From the NCBI GenBank assembly GCA_041627895.1, contig JBFKQC010000024.1:1-48448 (forward strand): DNA of 48,448 bases, in the 5' to 3' direction. The notes below the pieces were generated by a model. The model had not been told where the DNA came from. It saw only the letters and a list, made by a program, of their open reading frames with translations, and searched no databases. This document shows, one piece after another, positions 33,060 through 40,862 of this stretch (the first letter of the stretch is position 1; each line of letters opens with the position of its first letter). The DNA comes from JBFKQC01 sp041627895. GTDB lineage: Bacteria; Pseudomonadota; Alphaproteobacteria; Rhodobacterales; Rhodobacteraceae. The translations under genes were made by a program, and so were the position numbers.

Positions 33060-33068
33060 CTTGGGCCC

Positions 33069-33347
33069 ATGTCTGCCCCGATCATCCGCATATTGAAGAT
33101 CGTCAACGAGAAGGGCCTGCATGCCCGCGCCTCGGCAAAGCTGGTCGAGGTGGTCGAATCGCATGATGCAAGGGCCACCGTCCGCAAGGACGGGCTGGAC
33201 GCGTCGGGCGACAGCATCATGGGGCTTTTGATGTTGGCAGCCTCGAAAGGAACCTCTATTGAGGTTGAAACCGAAGGCGCCGAGGCCGAAAGGCTCGCAG
33301 ACGCGCTCGAGGCATTGGTCGCCGACCGGTTTGGCGAAGAGATGTAG
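33069..33347 (+). CDS. ptsH: Phosphocarrier protein HPr
   Basis: A 92-residue HPr. His18 in GLHARASAKL is the site phosphorylated by enzyme I, and Ser49 in GDSIMGLLMLAA is the site equivalent to Bacillus Ser46 targeted by HprK. The presence of both, next to hprK and EIIA, indicates a regulatory PTS in which Ser phosphorylation tunes phosphotransfer. Enzyme I (ptsP) is not in the window. 9 nt separate it from the EIIA gene. Confidence 0.96.
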   Translation: MSAPIIRILKIVNEKGLHARASAKLVEVVESHDARATVRKDGLDASGDSIMGLLMLAASKGTSIEVETEGAEAERLADALEALVADRFGEEM

Positions 33348-33373
33348 CGCTGTCTTTGGGGAGGCGGACCGCT

Positions 33374-34306
33374 TTGGTCGACAGCAGCACTCAGCGGCGG
33401 CCCGCCACGGTGCGGACCAGGCGCGCGCCGGCGCCGCGCGGCGGCGACGAAGGCGACGTTCTGACCACGCACCAGACCTACGACCGCCGCCGGCTGACCT
33501 ATTCCAACACCTTCGACAGCCCGTGGAAGCGCCTGACGATCCGCGGCATCGAGTGGCTGACCGGCAAGATCAGCGTCATCCGCATGCTGCGCGAGTACAA
33601 CCGGCGTGAAACCCCGACACGGGCGAATTTCTGGCATACCGCGCTGGACGTGATGCGGATCGACATCCAGACCCCGCCGGACCAGGTCGCGCGGGTCCCG
33701 GCCGAGGGTCCGGTGCTGATCGTCGCCAATCATCCGCACGGGCTGGTCGACGGCATGGTGATCGCCGACATCCTCAGCGACATCCGGCTGGACTTCAAGA
33801 TCCTCAGCCGGGGCATCCTGACCGGGATCGACGAGACCGCCGCGAGCTTCATGATCTCGGTGCCCTTCCAGCACGAGGAAGACGCACAGCGGAAGGGCAT
33901 CGAGATGCGCGCCGCAGCGATGGAACAGCTTGCCCAGGGCGGCGTGATCGTGCTGTTCCCGTCGGGTGTGGTCGCGGCGTCCGAGACCATGTTCGGCCCG
34001 GCGGTCGAGGCGGAATGGAACGTCTTCACCGCCAAGATGATCCGCCGGTCCGGCGCCACCGTGGTGCCGATCTACTTTCCGGGCGCGAATTCGCGCTGGT
34101 ACCAGATCGCCAACAAGGTTTCGGCCACGCTGCGCCAGGGTCTTCTGCTGCACGAGATCGTGGTGGCCTGCAACCGGCCGCAGAAGCCGGTCATCGGCAG
34201 GCCGGTCGACCCGGCCGAGCTGGAAAAGCGGATGAGCGACCCGCGCGCCTGCATGGCCTGGCTGCGCGCCAAGACTTTGGCGCTGAAGGACGACCCGGAC
34301 GCCTGA
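33374..34306 (+). CDS. 1-acyl-sn-glycerol-3-phosphate acyltransferase-like protein
   Basis: A 310-residue PlsC-superfamily acyltransferase. The catalytic box is ANHPHGLVDGMVIADIL (an NHxxxxD variant), then ILSRGILTG, the glycerophosphate-binding LFPSGVVAASE and the later VVPIYFPGANSRWYQ. No clear transmembrane helix is seen, so it is a peripheral membrane enzyme for lysophospholipid or ornithine-lipid acylation; the acceptor is unknown. The start is uncertain: TTG 33374 has GGGGAGG 9 nt upstream; TTG 33356 is an alternative. It closes the PTS gene cluster, whose arrangement with hprK and HPr suggests coordinated control of membrane lipids. Confidence 0.88.
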   Translation: MVDSSTQRRPATVRTRRAPAPRGGDEGDVLTTHQTYDRRRLTYSNTFDSPWKRLTIRGIEWLTGKISVIRMLREYNRRETPTRANFWHTALDVMRIDIQTPPDQVARVPAEGPVLIVANHPHGLVDGMVIADILSDIRLDFKILSRGILTGIDETAASFMISVPFQHEEDAQRKGIEMRAAAMEQLAQGGVIVLFPSGVVAASETMFGPAVEAEWNVFTAKMIRRSGATVVPIYFPGANSRWYQIANKVSATLRQGLLLHEIVVACNRPQKPVIGRPVDPAELEKRMSDPRACMAWLRAKTLALKDDPDA

Positions 34307-34332
34307 GGCAAGATGACCCTCGCCGGAAACGC

Positions 34333-35208
34333 TCAGCGCGTCGGCACCGGCACCTCGCCGCGATAGTCGTAGAACCCGCGCTCGGTCTTGCGGCCGAGCC
34401 ATCCGGCCTCGACGTACTTCGTCAACAGCGGGCAGGGCCGGTACTTGGTGTCCGCCAGCCCGTCATGCAGCACGTTCATGATCGCCAGGCAGGTGTCGAG
34501 TCCGATGAAATCCGCCAGTTCCAGCGGTCCCATCGGGTGGTTCGTGCCGAGCTTCATCGCCTGGTCGATCGACTGCACGTTGCCGACGCCTTCATACAGC
34601 GTATAGACCGCCTCGTTGATCATCGGCATCAGGATGCGGTTGACGATGAAGGCGGGGAAGTCCTCGGCGCTGGCCGCCGTCTTGCCAAGCCGCTCGACCA
34701 CCGCAAGACAGGACCGATACGTCGCGTCGTCGGTCGCGATACCGCGGATAAGCTCGACCAGCGGCATCACCGGAACCGGGTTCATGAAATGAAAGCCCAT
34801 GAACTTTTCCGGCCGGTCGGTGCGGCTGGCCAGCCTGGTGATCGAGATCGACGAGGTGTTCGAGGTCAGGATCGTGTGCGGTCGAAGATGCGGCACCAGA
34901 TCCTCGAAGATCGCCTGCTTGATGGTCTCGCGCTCGGTCGCGCTTTCGATCACGAGGTCGCTTGCACCCAGATCGGTCAGCGTCCGCGTGGTCGTGATGC
35001 GCCCAAGCGCGGCCACTTTCTCGGCCTCGGTGATCTTGTCGCGCGCGACCTGGCGGTCCATGTTGTGCCCGATCAGCTCGATCGCGGATGTCAGCGCGTC
35101 CTCGCTGATGTCGTTCAGCAGGACGTCGTAGCCCGCCAGCGCCAGAACATGGGCGATGCCGTTGCCCATCTGGCCGGCGCCGACCACGCCCACACTCACG
35201 ATTTCCAT
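34333..35208 (-). CDS. 3-hydroxybutyryl-CoA dehydrogenase
   Basis: A 291-residue NAD(P)-dependent 3-hydroxyacyl-CoA dehydrogenase of the short, single-function type (Hbd/PaaH). The Rossmann motif GVVGAGQMGNGIAHVLALAG opens the protein; SNTSSISIT and the catalytic region FMGFHFMNPVPVMPLVELI follow; the C-terminal domain has GFIVNR-type FPAFIVNRILMPMINEA and LADFIGLDTCLAIM. It interconverts 3-hydroxybutyryl-CoA and acetoacetyl-CoA in beta-oxidation, PHB turnover or the ethylmalonyl-CoA pathway. It converges with the acyltransferase gene and is divergent from the DUF6473 gene. etfBA nearby fit the same lipid or branched-chain catabolism. Confidence 0.95.
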   Translation of the reverse strand: MEIVSVGVVGAGQMGNGIAHVLALAGYDVLLNDISEDALTSAIELIGHNMDRQVARDKITEAEKVAALGRITTTRTLTDLGASDLVIESATERETIKQAIFEDLVPHLRPHTILTSNTSSISITRLASRTDRPEKFMGFHFMNPVPVMPLVELIRGIATDDATYRSCLAVVERLGKTAASAEDFPAFIVNRILMPMINEAVYTLYEGVGNVQSIDQAMKLGTNHPMGPLELADFIGLDTCLAIMNVLHDGLADTKYRPCPLLTKYVEAGWLGRKTERGFYDYRGEVPVPTR

Positions 35209-35370
35209 GCGCCAACCCCTCGGAATGTCTGGCGGACAATATGCGGCGGCCAAGCCGGCGCGCAAGGGCGAATGACCCGGCGGATTTTCCGCAAATCGCC
35301 GCTTTATCCAGTTGGAAACCTCTGTCTGCGAATCTCGGCCCCGGGTGAAAATCTGTGAAGGTGGGTGGAT

Positions 35371-36198
35371 ATGACCTATGACGGCCCGGGCCAGACGGCC
35401 CTCGATTACTATCCGTGCCGGTACGGCGCTTCCAAGCTTCTGTTCCGCGGACCGAAGCGCAAGCTCGAAGGCGACTACGTCGCCTATCTCGGCGGGATCG
35501 AGACCTACGGCAAATTCATCGAGGTGCCGTATCCGGCGCTGATCGAGCAGGAGACCGGCATCAAGTCGGTCAATCTCGGCTGCGTCAATGCGGGCGTCGA
35601 CGCCTATATCGGCGACAAGCATCTGGTCGAGATCTGCGACAAGGCGCGGGTCACGGTGATCGAGATCACCGGCGCGCCGAACATCTCGAACCGGTTCTAT
35701 GCCGTGCATCCGCGGCGCAACGACCGGTTCCTGCGCGCCTCGTCGCTGCTCAGCACGATCTACCGCGAAATCGACTTTACCGAGTTCAACTTCACGCGGC
35801 ACCTGCTGTCGTCGCTGGCCGAGGTCTCGCCGGAAAAGTTCGTGATGGTCGAGAAAGAGCTGCGCGACGCCTGGGTGGCGCGGATGACCTCGCTGATCCA
35901 GCAGATCGGCGGCAAGGTGGTGCTGCTCTGGCTGTCCGACCATTCGCCGGACGATCCTTCGCCCGGCTTCGACGCGGAAACGACGCCGATGCTCGTCGAC
36001 CGCAGGATGCTGGACGCGGTGACTTGCAGGGCGTCGCAGGTGGTCGAGATCGTGGCGGCGCCCGACGAGGTCGACGCCGGCCTGCACGAGATGCTGTTCG
36101 GCCCGCTGGAACAGCCGGCGGCCGAGGAAGTGATCGGCCCCGTCGTGCACCGCCGGGCGGCGGCGGCGCTGGCGCCGGTGATCCAGGCCCTGGCCTAA
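35371..36198 (+). CDS. DUF6473 family protein
   Basis: A 275-residue protein of the DUF6473 family, found mostly in Rhodobacterales and of unknown role. Visible features are the N-terminal DGPGQTALDYYPCRYGASKL, the strand VNLGCVNAGVDAYIGDKHLV and EITGAPNISNRFYAVHPRRNDRF. The GCVNAG stretch and Asp/His content are reminiscent of SGNH-type hydrolases, but I cannot prove a catalytic triad. No signal peptide is seen. Start ATG 35371 rather than the GTG two codons earlier. It is divergent from the dehydrogenase gene and ends at a shared terminator before etfA. Confidence 0.85.
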   Translation: MTYDGPGQTALDYYPCRYGASKLLFRGPKRKLEGDYVAYLGGIETYGKFIEVPYPALIEQETGIKSVNLGCVNAGVDAYIGDKHLVEICDKARVTVIEITGAPNISNRFYAVHPRRNDRFLRASSLLSTIYREIDFTEFNFTRHLLSSLAEVSPEKFVMVEKELRDAWVARMTSLIQQIGGKVVLLWLSDHSPDDPSPGFDAETTPMLVDRRMLDAVTCRASQVVEIVAAPDEVDAGLHEMLFGPLEQPAAEEVIGPVVHRRAAAALAPVIQALA

Positions 36199-36206
36199 AA
36201 ACGCGA

Positions 36207-36231
36207 AAGGCCCGCCGCACGGGCGGGCCTT
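36207..36231 (-). terminator. Intrinsic terminator between DUF6473 gene and etfA
   Basis: AAGGCCCGCC (36207-36216) and GGCGGGCCTT (36222-36231) form a perfect 10-bp stem with a 5-nt loop between the two converging genes. On the minus strand a T-run (36202-36198) lies a few bases after the stem, so it serves etfA best; it probably works for both genes. Confidence 0.8.
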
Positions 36232-36250
36232 CACAAGCCGTGCGGGCGGC

Positions 36251-37177
36251 TCAGAGCTTTTCGACCAGTTCGGGGACGGCGTCGAACAGGTCGGCGACGA
36301 GGCCGTAATCGGCGACCTGGAAGATCGGCGCCTCTTCGTCCTTGTTGATCGCGACGATGACCTTCGAATCCTTCATTCCCGCCAGGTGCTGGATCGCGCC
36401 CGAAATGCCGACCGCGACGTAGAGGTCCGGCGCCACCACCTTGCCGGTCTGCCCGACCTGCCAGTCGTTCGGGGCATAGCCGGAATCGACCGCCGCCCGG
36501 CTTGCGCCCACCGCGGCGCCCAGCTTGTCGGCGAGCTTCTCGATCAGGTGGAAATCCTCGCTCGACCCGACGCCGCGCCCGCCCGAGACGACGATCCCGG
36601 CCGAGGTCAGTTCAGGCCGGTCGGACGCGGCCACCTTGTCCTCGACCCATTCGCTGAGGCCCGGGTTCGCGGCGGCCGAAATCGTCTCGACCGGGGCGGC
36701 GGCCTGCTCGCCGGCCGCGTCGAAGGTCGAGGTGCGGATCGTCACAACCTTCTTCGGATCGGAAGACTTCACCGTCTGGATCGCGTTGCCGGCATAGATC
36801 GGCCGCTGGTAGGTGGCGCCGTCGACCACGCCCGAGACGTCCGAGATCACCATCACGTCCAGCAAGGCCGCGACCCGGGGCATCACGTTCTTCGCGTCCG
36901 TCGTGGCCGGCGCCATGATGTGTTCGTAGTCGCCCGCAAGACCGACGATCAGCGCGGCGGTCGATTCCGCCAGCCGGTGGCCGAGCGAGGCGTCCTCGGC
37001 GACCAGCACCTTGGCGACGCCGGCGATCTTTGCCGCAGCCTCGCCCGCGGCGGCGGCATGGGCGCCGGCGCACAAAACCGTCACATCGCCGAGCGGCGCG
37101 GCGGCGCTCACCGCCTTGGCGGTGGCGTCCAGCGACAGCTCGCCGTTGTTCACTTCGCCCAGAAGAAGAACAGCCAT
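36251..37177 (-). CDS. etfA: Electron transfer flavoprotein subunit alpha
   Basis: A 308-residue EtfA/FixB-type subunit. With EtfB it takes electrons from acyl-CoA and other dehydrogenases and passes them to ETF:ubiquinone oxidoreductase. The C-terminal FAD-binding domain is intact: VSGGRGVGSSEDFHLIEKLA, then PNDWQVGQTGKVVAPDLYV and AVGISGAIQHLAGMKDS. It starts at ATG 37177, overlapping the etfB stop by ATGA, and ends at the terminator at 36207-36231. Confidence 0.97.
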   Translation of the reverse strand: MAVLLLGEVNNGELSLDATAKAVSAAAPLGDVTVLCAGAHAAAAGEAAAKIAGVAKVLVAEDASLGHRLAESTAALIVGLAGDYEHIMAPATTDAKNVMPRVAALLDVMVISDVSGVVDGATYQRPIYAGNAIQTVKSSDPKKVVTIRTSTFDAAGEQAAAPVETISAAANPGLSEWVEDKVAASDRPELTSAGIVVSGGRGVGSSEDFHLIEKLADKLGAAVGASRAAVDSGYAPNDWQVGQTGKVVAPDLYVAVGISGAIQHLAGMKDSKVIVAINKDEEAPIFQVADYGLVADLFDAVPELVEKL

Positions 37178-37938
37178 CAGATCACCCCCGCCTCTTCCTT
37201 GAGTTTCTGCACCAGCTCGTCGACCGAGCCGACGATCACCCCGGCCTTGCGCGCCGCGGGCTCTTCGGTCTTGAGAATTTCCAGCCGCGGCGTGACGTCG
37301 ACGCCGTAATCGGCCGGCGTCTTTTCGTCGAGCGGCTTCTTCTTGGCCTTCATGATGTTCGGCAGCGAGGCATAGCGCGGCTCGTTCAGCCGCAGATCGA
37401 CGGTGACGATCGTGGGCATCTTGACCCGGATCGTCTGCAGTCCGCCGTCAACCTCGCGCGTGACGACGGCATGATCGCCCTCGACGTTGACTTCGGACGC
37501 GAACGTCGCCTGCGACCAGCCCATCAGCGCCGCCAGCATCTGGCCGGTGGCGTTCATGTCGTTGTCGATTGCCTGCTTGCCGCAGAGCACCAGGCCGGGG
37601 GCCTCGTCGTCGAGCACGGCCTTGAGGATCTTCGCCACCGCCAGCGGCTCGATGTCGGTGTGCACGTCATCGGCCGCCACCACCAGGATCGCCCGGTCGG
37701 CGCCCATCGCCAGCGCGGTGCGCAGCGTCTCCTGGTTCTGCTTGACGCCGATCGAGACGGCGACGATCTCTTCGGCCTTGCCGGCCTCTTTCAGGCGGAT
37801 CGCCTCTTCCACGGCGATCTCGTCGAACGGGTTCATCGACATCTTGACGTTCGCGAGATCGACACCGCTGCCGTCCGCCTTGACGCGGACCTTCACGTTG
37901 TAGTCGATCACGCGCTTGACGGGCACAAGGACCTTCAT
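37177..37938 (-). CDS. etfB: Electron transfer flavoprotein subunit beta
   Basis: A 253-residue EtfB/FixA-type subunit that binds AMP and carries the recognition loop for dehydrogenases. Signatures: VPVKRVIDYNVKVRVK at the start, NPFDEIAVEEAIRLKEAG, the domain with GADRAILV, and EVDGGLQTIRVKMPTIVTVDL near the end, which matches the family pattern. It is the first gene of the etfBA unit and is divergent from the HEAT-like gene across 210 nt. Confidence 0.97.
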   Translation of the reverse strand: MKVLVPVKRVIDYNVKVRVKADGSGVDLANVKMSMNPFDEIAVEEAIRLKEAGKAEEIVAVSIGVKQNQETLRTALAMGADRAILVVAADDVHTDIEPLAVAKILKAVLDDEAPGLVLCGKQAIDNDMNATGQMLAALMGWSQATFASEVNVEGDHAVVTREVDGGLQTIRVKMPTIVTVDLRLNEPRYASLPNIMKAKKKPLDEKTPADYGVDVTPRLEILKTEEPAARKAGVIVGSVDELVQKLKEEAGVI

Positions 37939-38072
37939 GCGTGCTTCTCCTATGGATTTCGTGCCGCGCGGGGAACGGCCGCGCGTATGAATCTCGGGCG
38001 TTAGTTAGCGTAGCGGTTGCCGGGAAAACAGTGCAAAATCGACGCGGTGTGGACGACGGACGCCACGTTTAT

Positions 38073-38120
38073 CGGCGGATCGCGTGCGAGGGGCAGGCAG
38101 CAAGCGCACGCGATCCGCCG
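38073..38120. repeat. Perfect 16-bp inverted repeat upstream of the HEAT-like gene
   Basis: CGGCGGATCGCGTGCG (38073-38088) and its exact complement CGCACGCGATCCGCCG (38105-38120) flank a 16-nt loop. The structure ends 28 nt before the ATG at 38149, in the 5' region of the HEAT-like gene and about 135 nt upstream of etfB on the other strand. It has no T-run on the plus strand. It could be an RNA hairpin in the leader or a protein-binding dyad. Confidence 0.6.
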
Positions 38121-38148
38121 CTGACGCGGGAGTAAAGAAAAACTGCAG

Positions 38149-38607
38149 ATGTCGGAATCGGAAATCGTCCGGCTGATCGAAGCCACCGACGAAAAGAACT
38201 TCACGCCGTCCGAAGACGCGCGGGAAGAGTTGGTGAAATACGGGCCCGACGTATTGCCGTATTTCCTTGAGCATTATCCGAGGCTGCGGACCTGGCGCGG
38301 CCGGACGGCGCTTGTCTACACGGCGATGAAGTTCTCGCGGGTCTCGCCCATGGCGCGCGAGTTGGGGCGCATGGCGCTGGCCGACCGCAGCGGACAGGTC
38401 CGGTACTTTGCCTGCATGCTTCTCGCGGTGTCGCTCGACCGGGACAGCCTGCCGGCGCTGCGGTCGGCGCTGGATCATCCCGACCCACGTACCGTCGAGG
38501 ATGCGCGCGCCGCGATCGATGCGATCGAACACGGCGACCACAACCTGTTCCTGAGCCGTGGCCACACCGGGAAAGTGAAGTTGGAAATCGGCGGACTGCT
38601 GACCTGA
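38149..38607 (+). CDS. HEAT-repeat-like hypothetical protein
   Basis: A 152-residue, all-helical protein with no signal peptide. The middle region (ELVKYGPDVLPYFLEHYP, MARELGRMALADRSGQVRYF, DSLPALRSALDHPDPRTV) has the spacing and the (A/L)-rich helix pairs with ...DP... turns of HEAT/PBS-lyase-like repeats, used for protein contacts. No function or partner can be named. ATG 38149 has only a weak ribosome site (GGGAG 16 nt upstream). It lies alone between etfB and the cobalamin adenosyltransferase, preceded by a long inverted repeat. Confidence 0.75.
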   Translation: MSESEIVRLIEATDEKNFTPSEDAREELVKYGPDVLPYFLEHYPRLRTWRGRTALVYTAMKFSRVSPMARELGRMALADRSGQVRYFACMLLAVSLDRDSLPALRSALDHPDPRTVEDARAAIDAIEHGDHNLFLSRGHTGKVKLEIGGLLT

Positions 38608-38674
38608 AGGCCTGGACCGTGCCGGATCGCGGGCAAGGCGTACATGCCCGGCGGCGCGGCAATTGACGTTCAAG

Positions 38675-39247
38675 CTAACGGTTTGCGCCCGGTACCCACA
38701 GGACGTCGTCCCTGCCGCTGTCATTCGCCATCCGCGCCGCGCAGAAGAACCAGTCGCTCAGGCGGTTGAGGTATTTCACCGCCGCCGGGTTCACCGGTTC
38801 CTCCGCGGCCAGTTCCACCGTCAGCCGCTCTGCCCGGCGCGCAACGGTGCGGCACAGGTGCAGATGCGCCGCCAGCGCCGACCCGCCGGGCAGGACGAAC
38901 GACCGCAAGGGTTCCAGCGCGGCGTTCATCGCGTCGATCTCGCGTTCCAGCCGCGCGACCTGGTCATCGGTGACGCGCAGGGGCGGATGCTCTGCCTCGG
39001 CATCCTTGTCGATCCCGGGGCGGCAGAGGTCGGCGCCGACGTCGAACAGGTCGTTCTGGATCATGGAAAGCTGCGCGTCGGTCCCGGCTTGCGCATGCAG
39101 CCGCGCGAGCCCCACCGTGGCGTTCACTTCGTCGACGGTGCCGTATGCAGCCACCCGCGGCGCGTGCTTGGGGACCCGCGCACCGTCGCCCAGCGCGGTT
39201 TCGCCGGCATCGCCGGTCCTGGTGTAGATTTTCGACAGAACGACCAT
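38675..39247 (-). CDS. Cob(I)yrinic acid a,c-diamide adenosyltransferase, PduO type
   Basis: A 190-residue PduO-family ATP:cob(I)alamin adenosyltransferase, which makes the adenosylcobalamin cofactor used for example by methylmalonyl-CoA mutase. The N-terminal ATP-binding loop KIYTRTGDAGETALGDG is complete, as is VGADLCRP and the C-terminal RLTVELAAEE with YLNRLSDWFFCAARM. It may start one codon earlier at ATG 39250, whose ATGA overlaps the stop of the twin-TM gene upstream, so the two are coupled. Confidence 0.95.
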   Translation of the reverse strand: MVVLSKIYTRTGDAGETALGDGARVPKHAPRVAAYGTVDEVNATVGLARLHAQAGTDAQLSMIQNDLFDVGADLCRPGIDKDAEAEHPPLRVTDDQVARLEREIDAMNAALEPLRSFVLPGGSALAAHLHLCRTVARRAERLTVELAAEEPVNPAAVKYLNRLSDWFFCAARMANDSGRDDVLWVPGANR

Positions 39248-39456
39248 CATTCTCCTCCCATCCGGCGGAAGAACACGAAGGCGAGGATCAGCAGCACCGC
39301 CAGCGCCTGGGCGGCGATGCGGTAGCGCATGATCCGGTTCGCGTGCTTGCGGTTGAAATCGCCGCCCCTGGCGAAGCCGCCGATGCCGATCATCAGAATG
39401 ACCAGCACGACCAGCACCGCGATGGCGACGACGACGAACAGCGGGTCCTGCCACAT
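39247..39456 (-). CDS. Twin transmembrane helix small protein (HIG1-like)
   Basis: A 69-residue membrane protein with two hydrophobic segments (FVVVAIAVLVVLVILMIGI and AAQALAVLLILAFVFF) joined by a short basic loop containing GGDFNRKHANRIMRYR. This matches the twin-transmembrane family common in alphaproteobacteria and related to the HIG1 domain, which in mitochondria modulates respiratory supercomplexes. Role in bacteria unproven. Translationally coupled to the cobalamin adenosyltransferase. Confidence 0.9.
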   Translation of the reverse strand: MWQDPLFVVVAIAVLVVLVILMIGIGGFARGGDFNRKHANRIMRYRIAAQALAVLLILAFVFFRRMGGE

Positions 39457-39537
39457 GGCGCGCTCCTAACCCCGGGGTCCCGAGCGATGTAACGGGGCGG
39501 CACGGAAAAGCGAAGGTCAAATCGCCGCCCCCGCCCC

Positions 39538-40377
39538 CTAGGACAGCCGGCGTATCACCCAGTCGGCACCGCGTGTCGGCAGCAGGCGTTTCAGAACATA
39601 GGCCGCCTGCGCCAGTTTCGTGACCCTGTAGCGCGCGCGCGGCCGCGGGCTTTCTAGCGCGTGAACCAGCTTGGCGGTGACGTGACCCGGCGGCACTTCG
39701 AGCCAGGCATTCGGGTTCTTCCCGTCCCATTTCTTCAACAGGTCGCTGCGGTACCTGTCGGCGATCGCCGATGTCTCCCAGTCGATCCAGCGCGCGAAGT
39801 TCTTTTGCGAGTTCCGGCCGAATTCCGTGGTAATCAGCCCCGGCTCGATCAGCGAGACACGGATCGGCGTACCGTGCAATTCGATCCGCAGCGTGTCGGT
39901 CAGCCCCTCGAAGCCGTGTTTCGTGGCCACATAGGCGCCGCGCCAGGGATAGGCCACAAAGCCCATCACCGAGGTGCAGTTGACGATCCGCCCGTGGCCC
40001 TGCGCGCGCATCGCCGGGATCACCAGCGTGGTCAGGTGGTGCGGGCCGATCAGGTTGGCCTGCAGGATCGCCTCGAACGCGGCGCGCGGCAGGTCCTCGA
40101 CCGCGCTGGGGATGCCGTAGGCGCCGTTGTTGAACAGCGCGCCCAGGGTGCCGCCGGTGGCCTCAAGCACCTCTGCCACCGCGGCCTCGATGCTGGCCGG
40201 GTCCTCGTGGTCGATCCGCGGGCTTTCGAAGCCCTCGCTTTTCAGCCGCTCGCAGTCGGCCGCCTTGCGGCACGCGGCAAAGACCCGCCAGCCGCGGCCG
40301 CGCAGCGCGTGCGCCGCGTCACGGCCGATGCCGGAGGAACACCCGGTGATCAGAATGGATTTCCCGCTGGGCTGCAT
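39538..40377 (-). CDS. Short-chain dehydrogenase/reductase
   Basis: A 279-residue classical SDR. The cofactor motif is TGCSSGIGRDAAHAL (from residue 11), the NNG motif is LFNNGAYG, the catalytic Tyr/Lys pair is in AYVATKHG, preceded by NCTSVMGF. The sequence after residue 185 (LITTEFGRNSQKNF, then a variable tail) is like SDRs that act on retinol, steroid or fatty-acid-like alcohols, but the substrate cannot be inferred. It ends at a stop at 39538 and is divergent from the GFA-family gene across 31 nt. Confidence 0.93.
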   Translation of the reverse strand: MQPSGKSILITGCSSGIGRDAAHALRGRGWRVFAACRKAADCERLKSEGFESPRIDHEDPASIEAAVAEVLEATGGTLGALFNNGAYGIPSAVEDLPRAAFEAILQANLIGPHHLTTLVIPAMRAQGHGRIVNCTSVMGFVAYPWRGAYVATKHGFEGLTDTLRIELHGTPIRVSLIEPGLITTEFGRNSQKNFARWIDWETSAIADRYRSDLLKKWDGKNPNAWLEVPPGHVTAKLVHALESPRPRARYRVTKLAQAAYVLKRLLPTRGADWVIRRLS

Positions 40378-40408
40378 CTAGGATCGCCTGACCTGAACGG
40401 AGCGCGAC

Positions 40409-40816
40409 ATGACAGAGCACAGGGCAAGCTGTCAATGCGGGGCACTGCGTGTCACCGCCGATGCCGACCCGGATTTCGTGATTGCCTGCAACTGCCGTGC
40501 CTGCCAAAGACGCACCGGCTCGCCGTTCGGCGCGACGGGATATTTCCGGCGTGAAAGCCTGGCGATCACCGGGCCCGACAAGGCCTGGGCACGCAAGGCC
40601 GACAGCGGGCGCGGCATCGAAAACCACTTTTGCCCGACATGCGGCACCAGCCTCTACTGGACCCTCGAAATGCGTCCCGCGCATATCGGCGTCGCCTATG
40701 GATGCTTTGACGCCGCGCTGCCCGAGCCGGCACGCGCGATCTGGACCGAGGAACAGCACGCATGGGTCAGCTTCCCCGAAGCCTGGCCGCATTATCCGAA
40801 AGGCACGCCGGAATAG
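40409..40816 (+). CDS. GFA family (glutathione-dependent formaldehyde-activating) zinc protein
   Basis: A 135-residue protein of the GFA (CENP-V) family, with the zinc-binding cysteines Cys8, Cys10, Cys27, Cys29, Cys32, Cys75 and Cys78 visible (SCQCGALRV, CNCRACQRR, FCPTCGTSLYW). Paracoccus GFA accelerates formaldehyde-glutathione adduct formation, but most paralogues have unknown substrates, so a formaldehyde role is only one possibility. It is divergent from the SDR and converges with the SH3b gene. Confidence 0.9.
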   Translation: MTEHRASCQCGALRVTADADPDFVIACNCRACQRRTGSPFGATGYFRRESLAITGPDKAWARKADSGRGIENHFCPTCGTSLYWTLEMRPAHIGVAYGCFDAALPEPARAIWTEEQHAWVSFPEAWPHYPKGTPE

Positions 40817-40862
40817 GGATACCGCCGCGCCGCGTCAGCGGCCGCGCGGCCCGCGCCCGGTC

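Noticed and set aside
37960..37990. GCCGCGCG direct repeat upstream of etfB as a regulator site
   Set aside because: Eight-base GC-only repeats are expected by chance in this composition; no further support.
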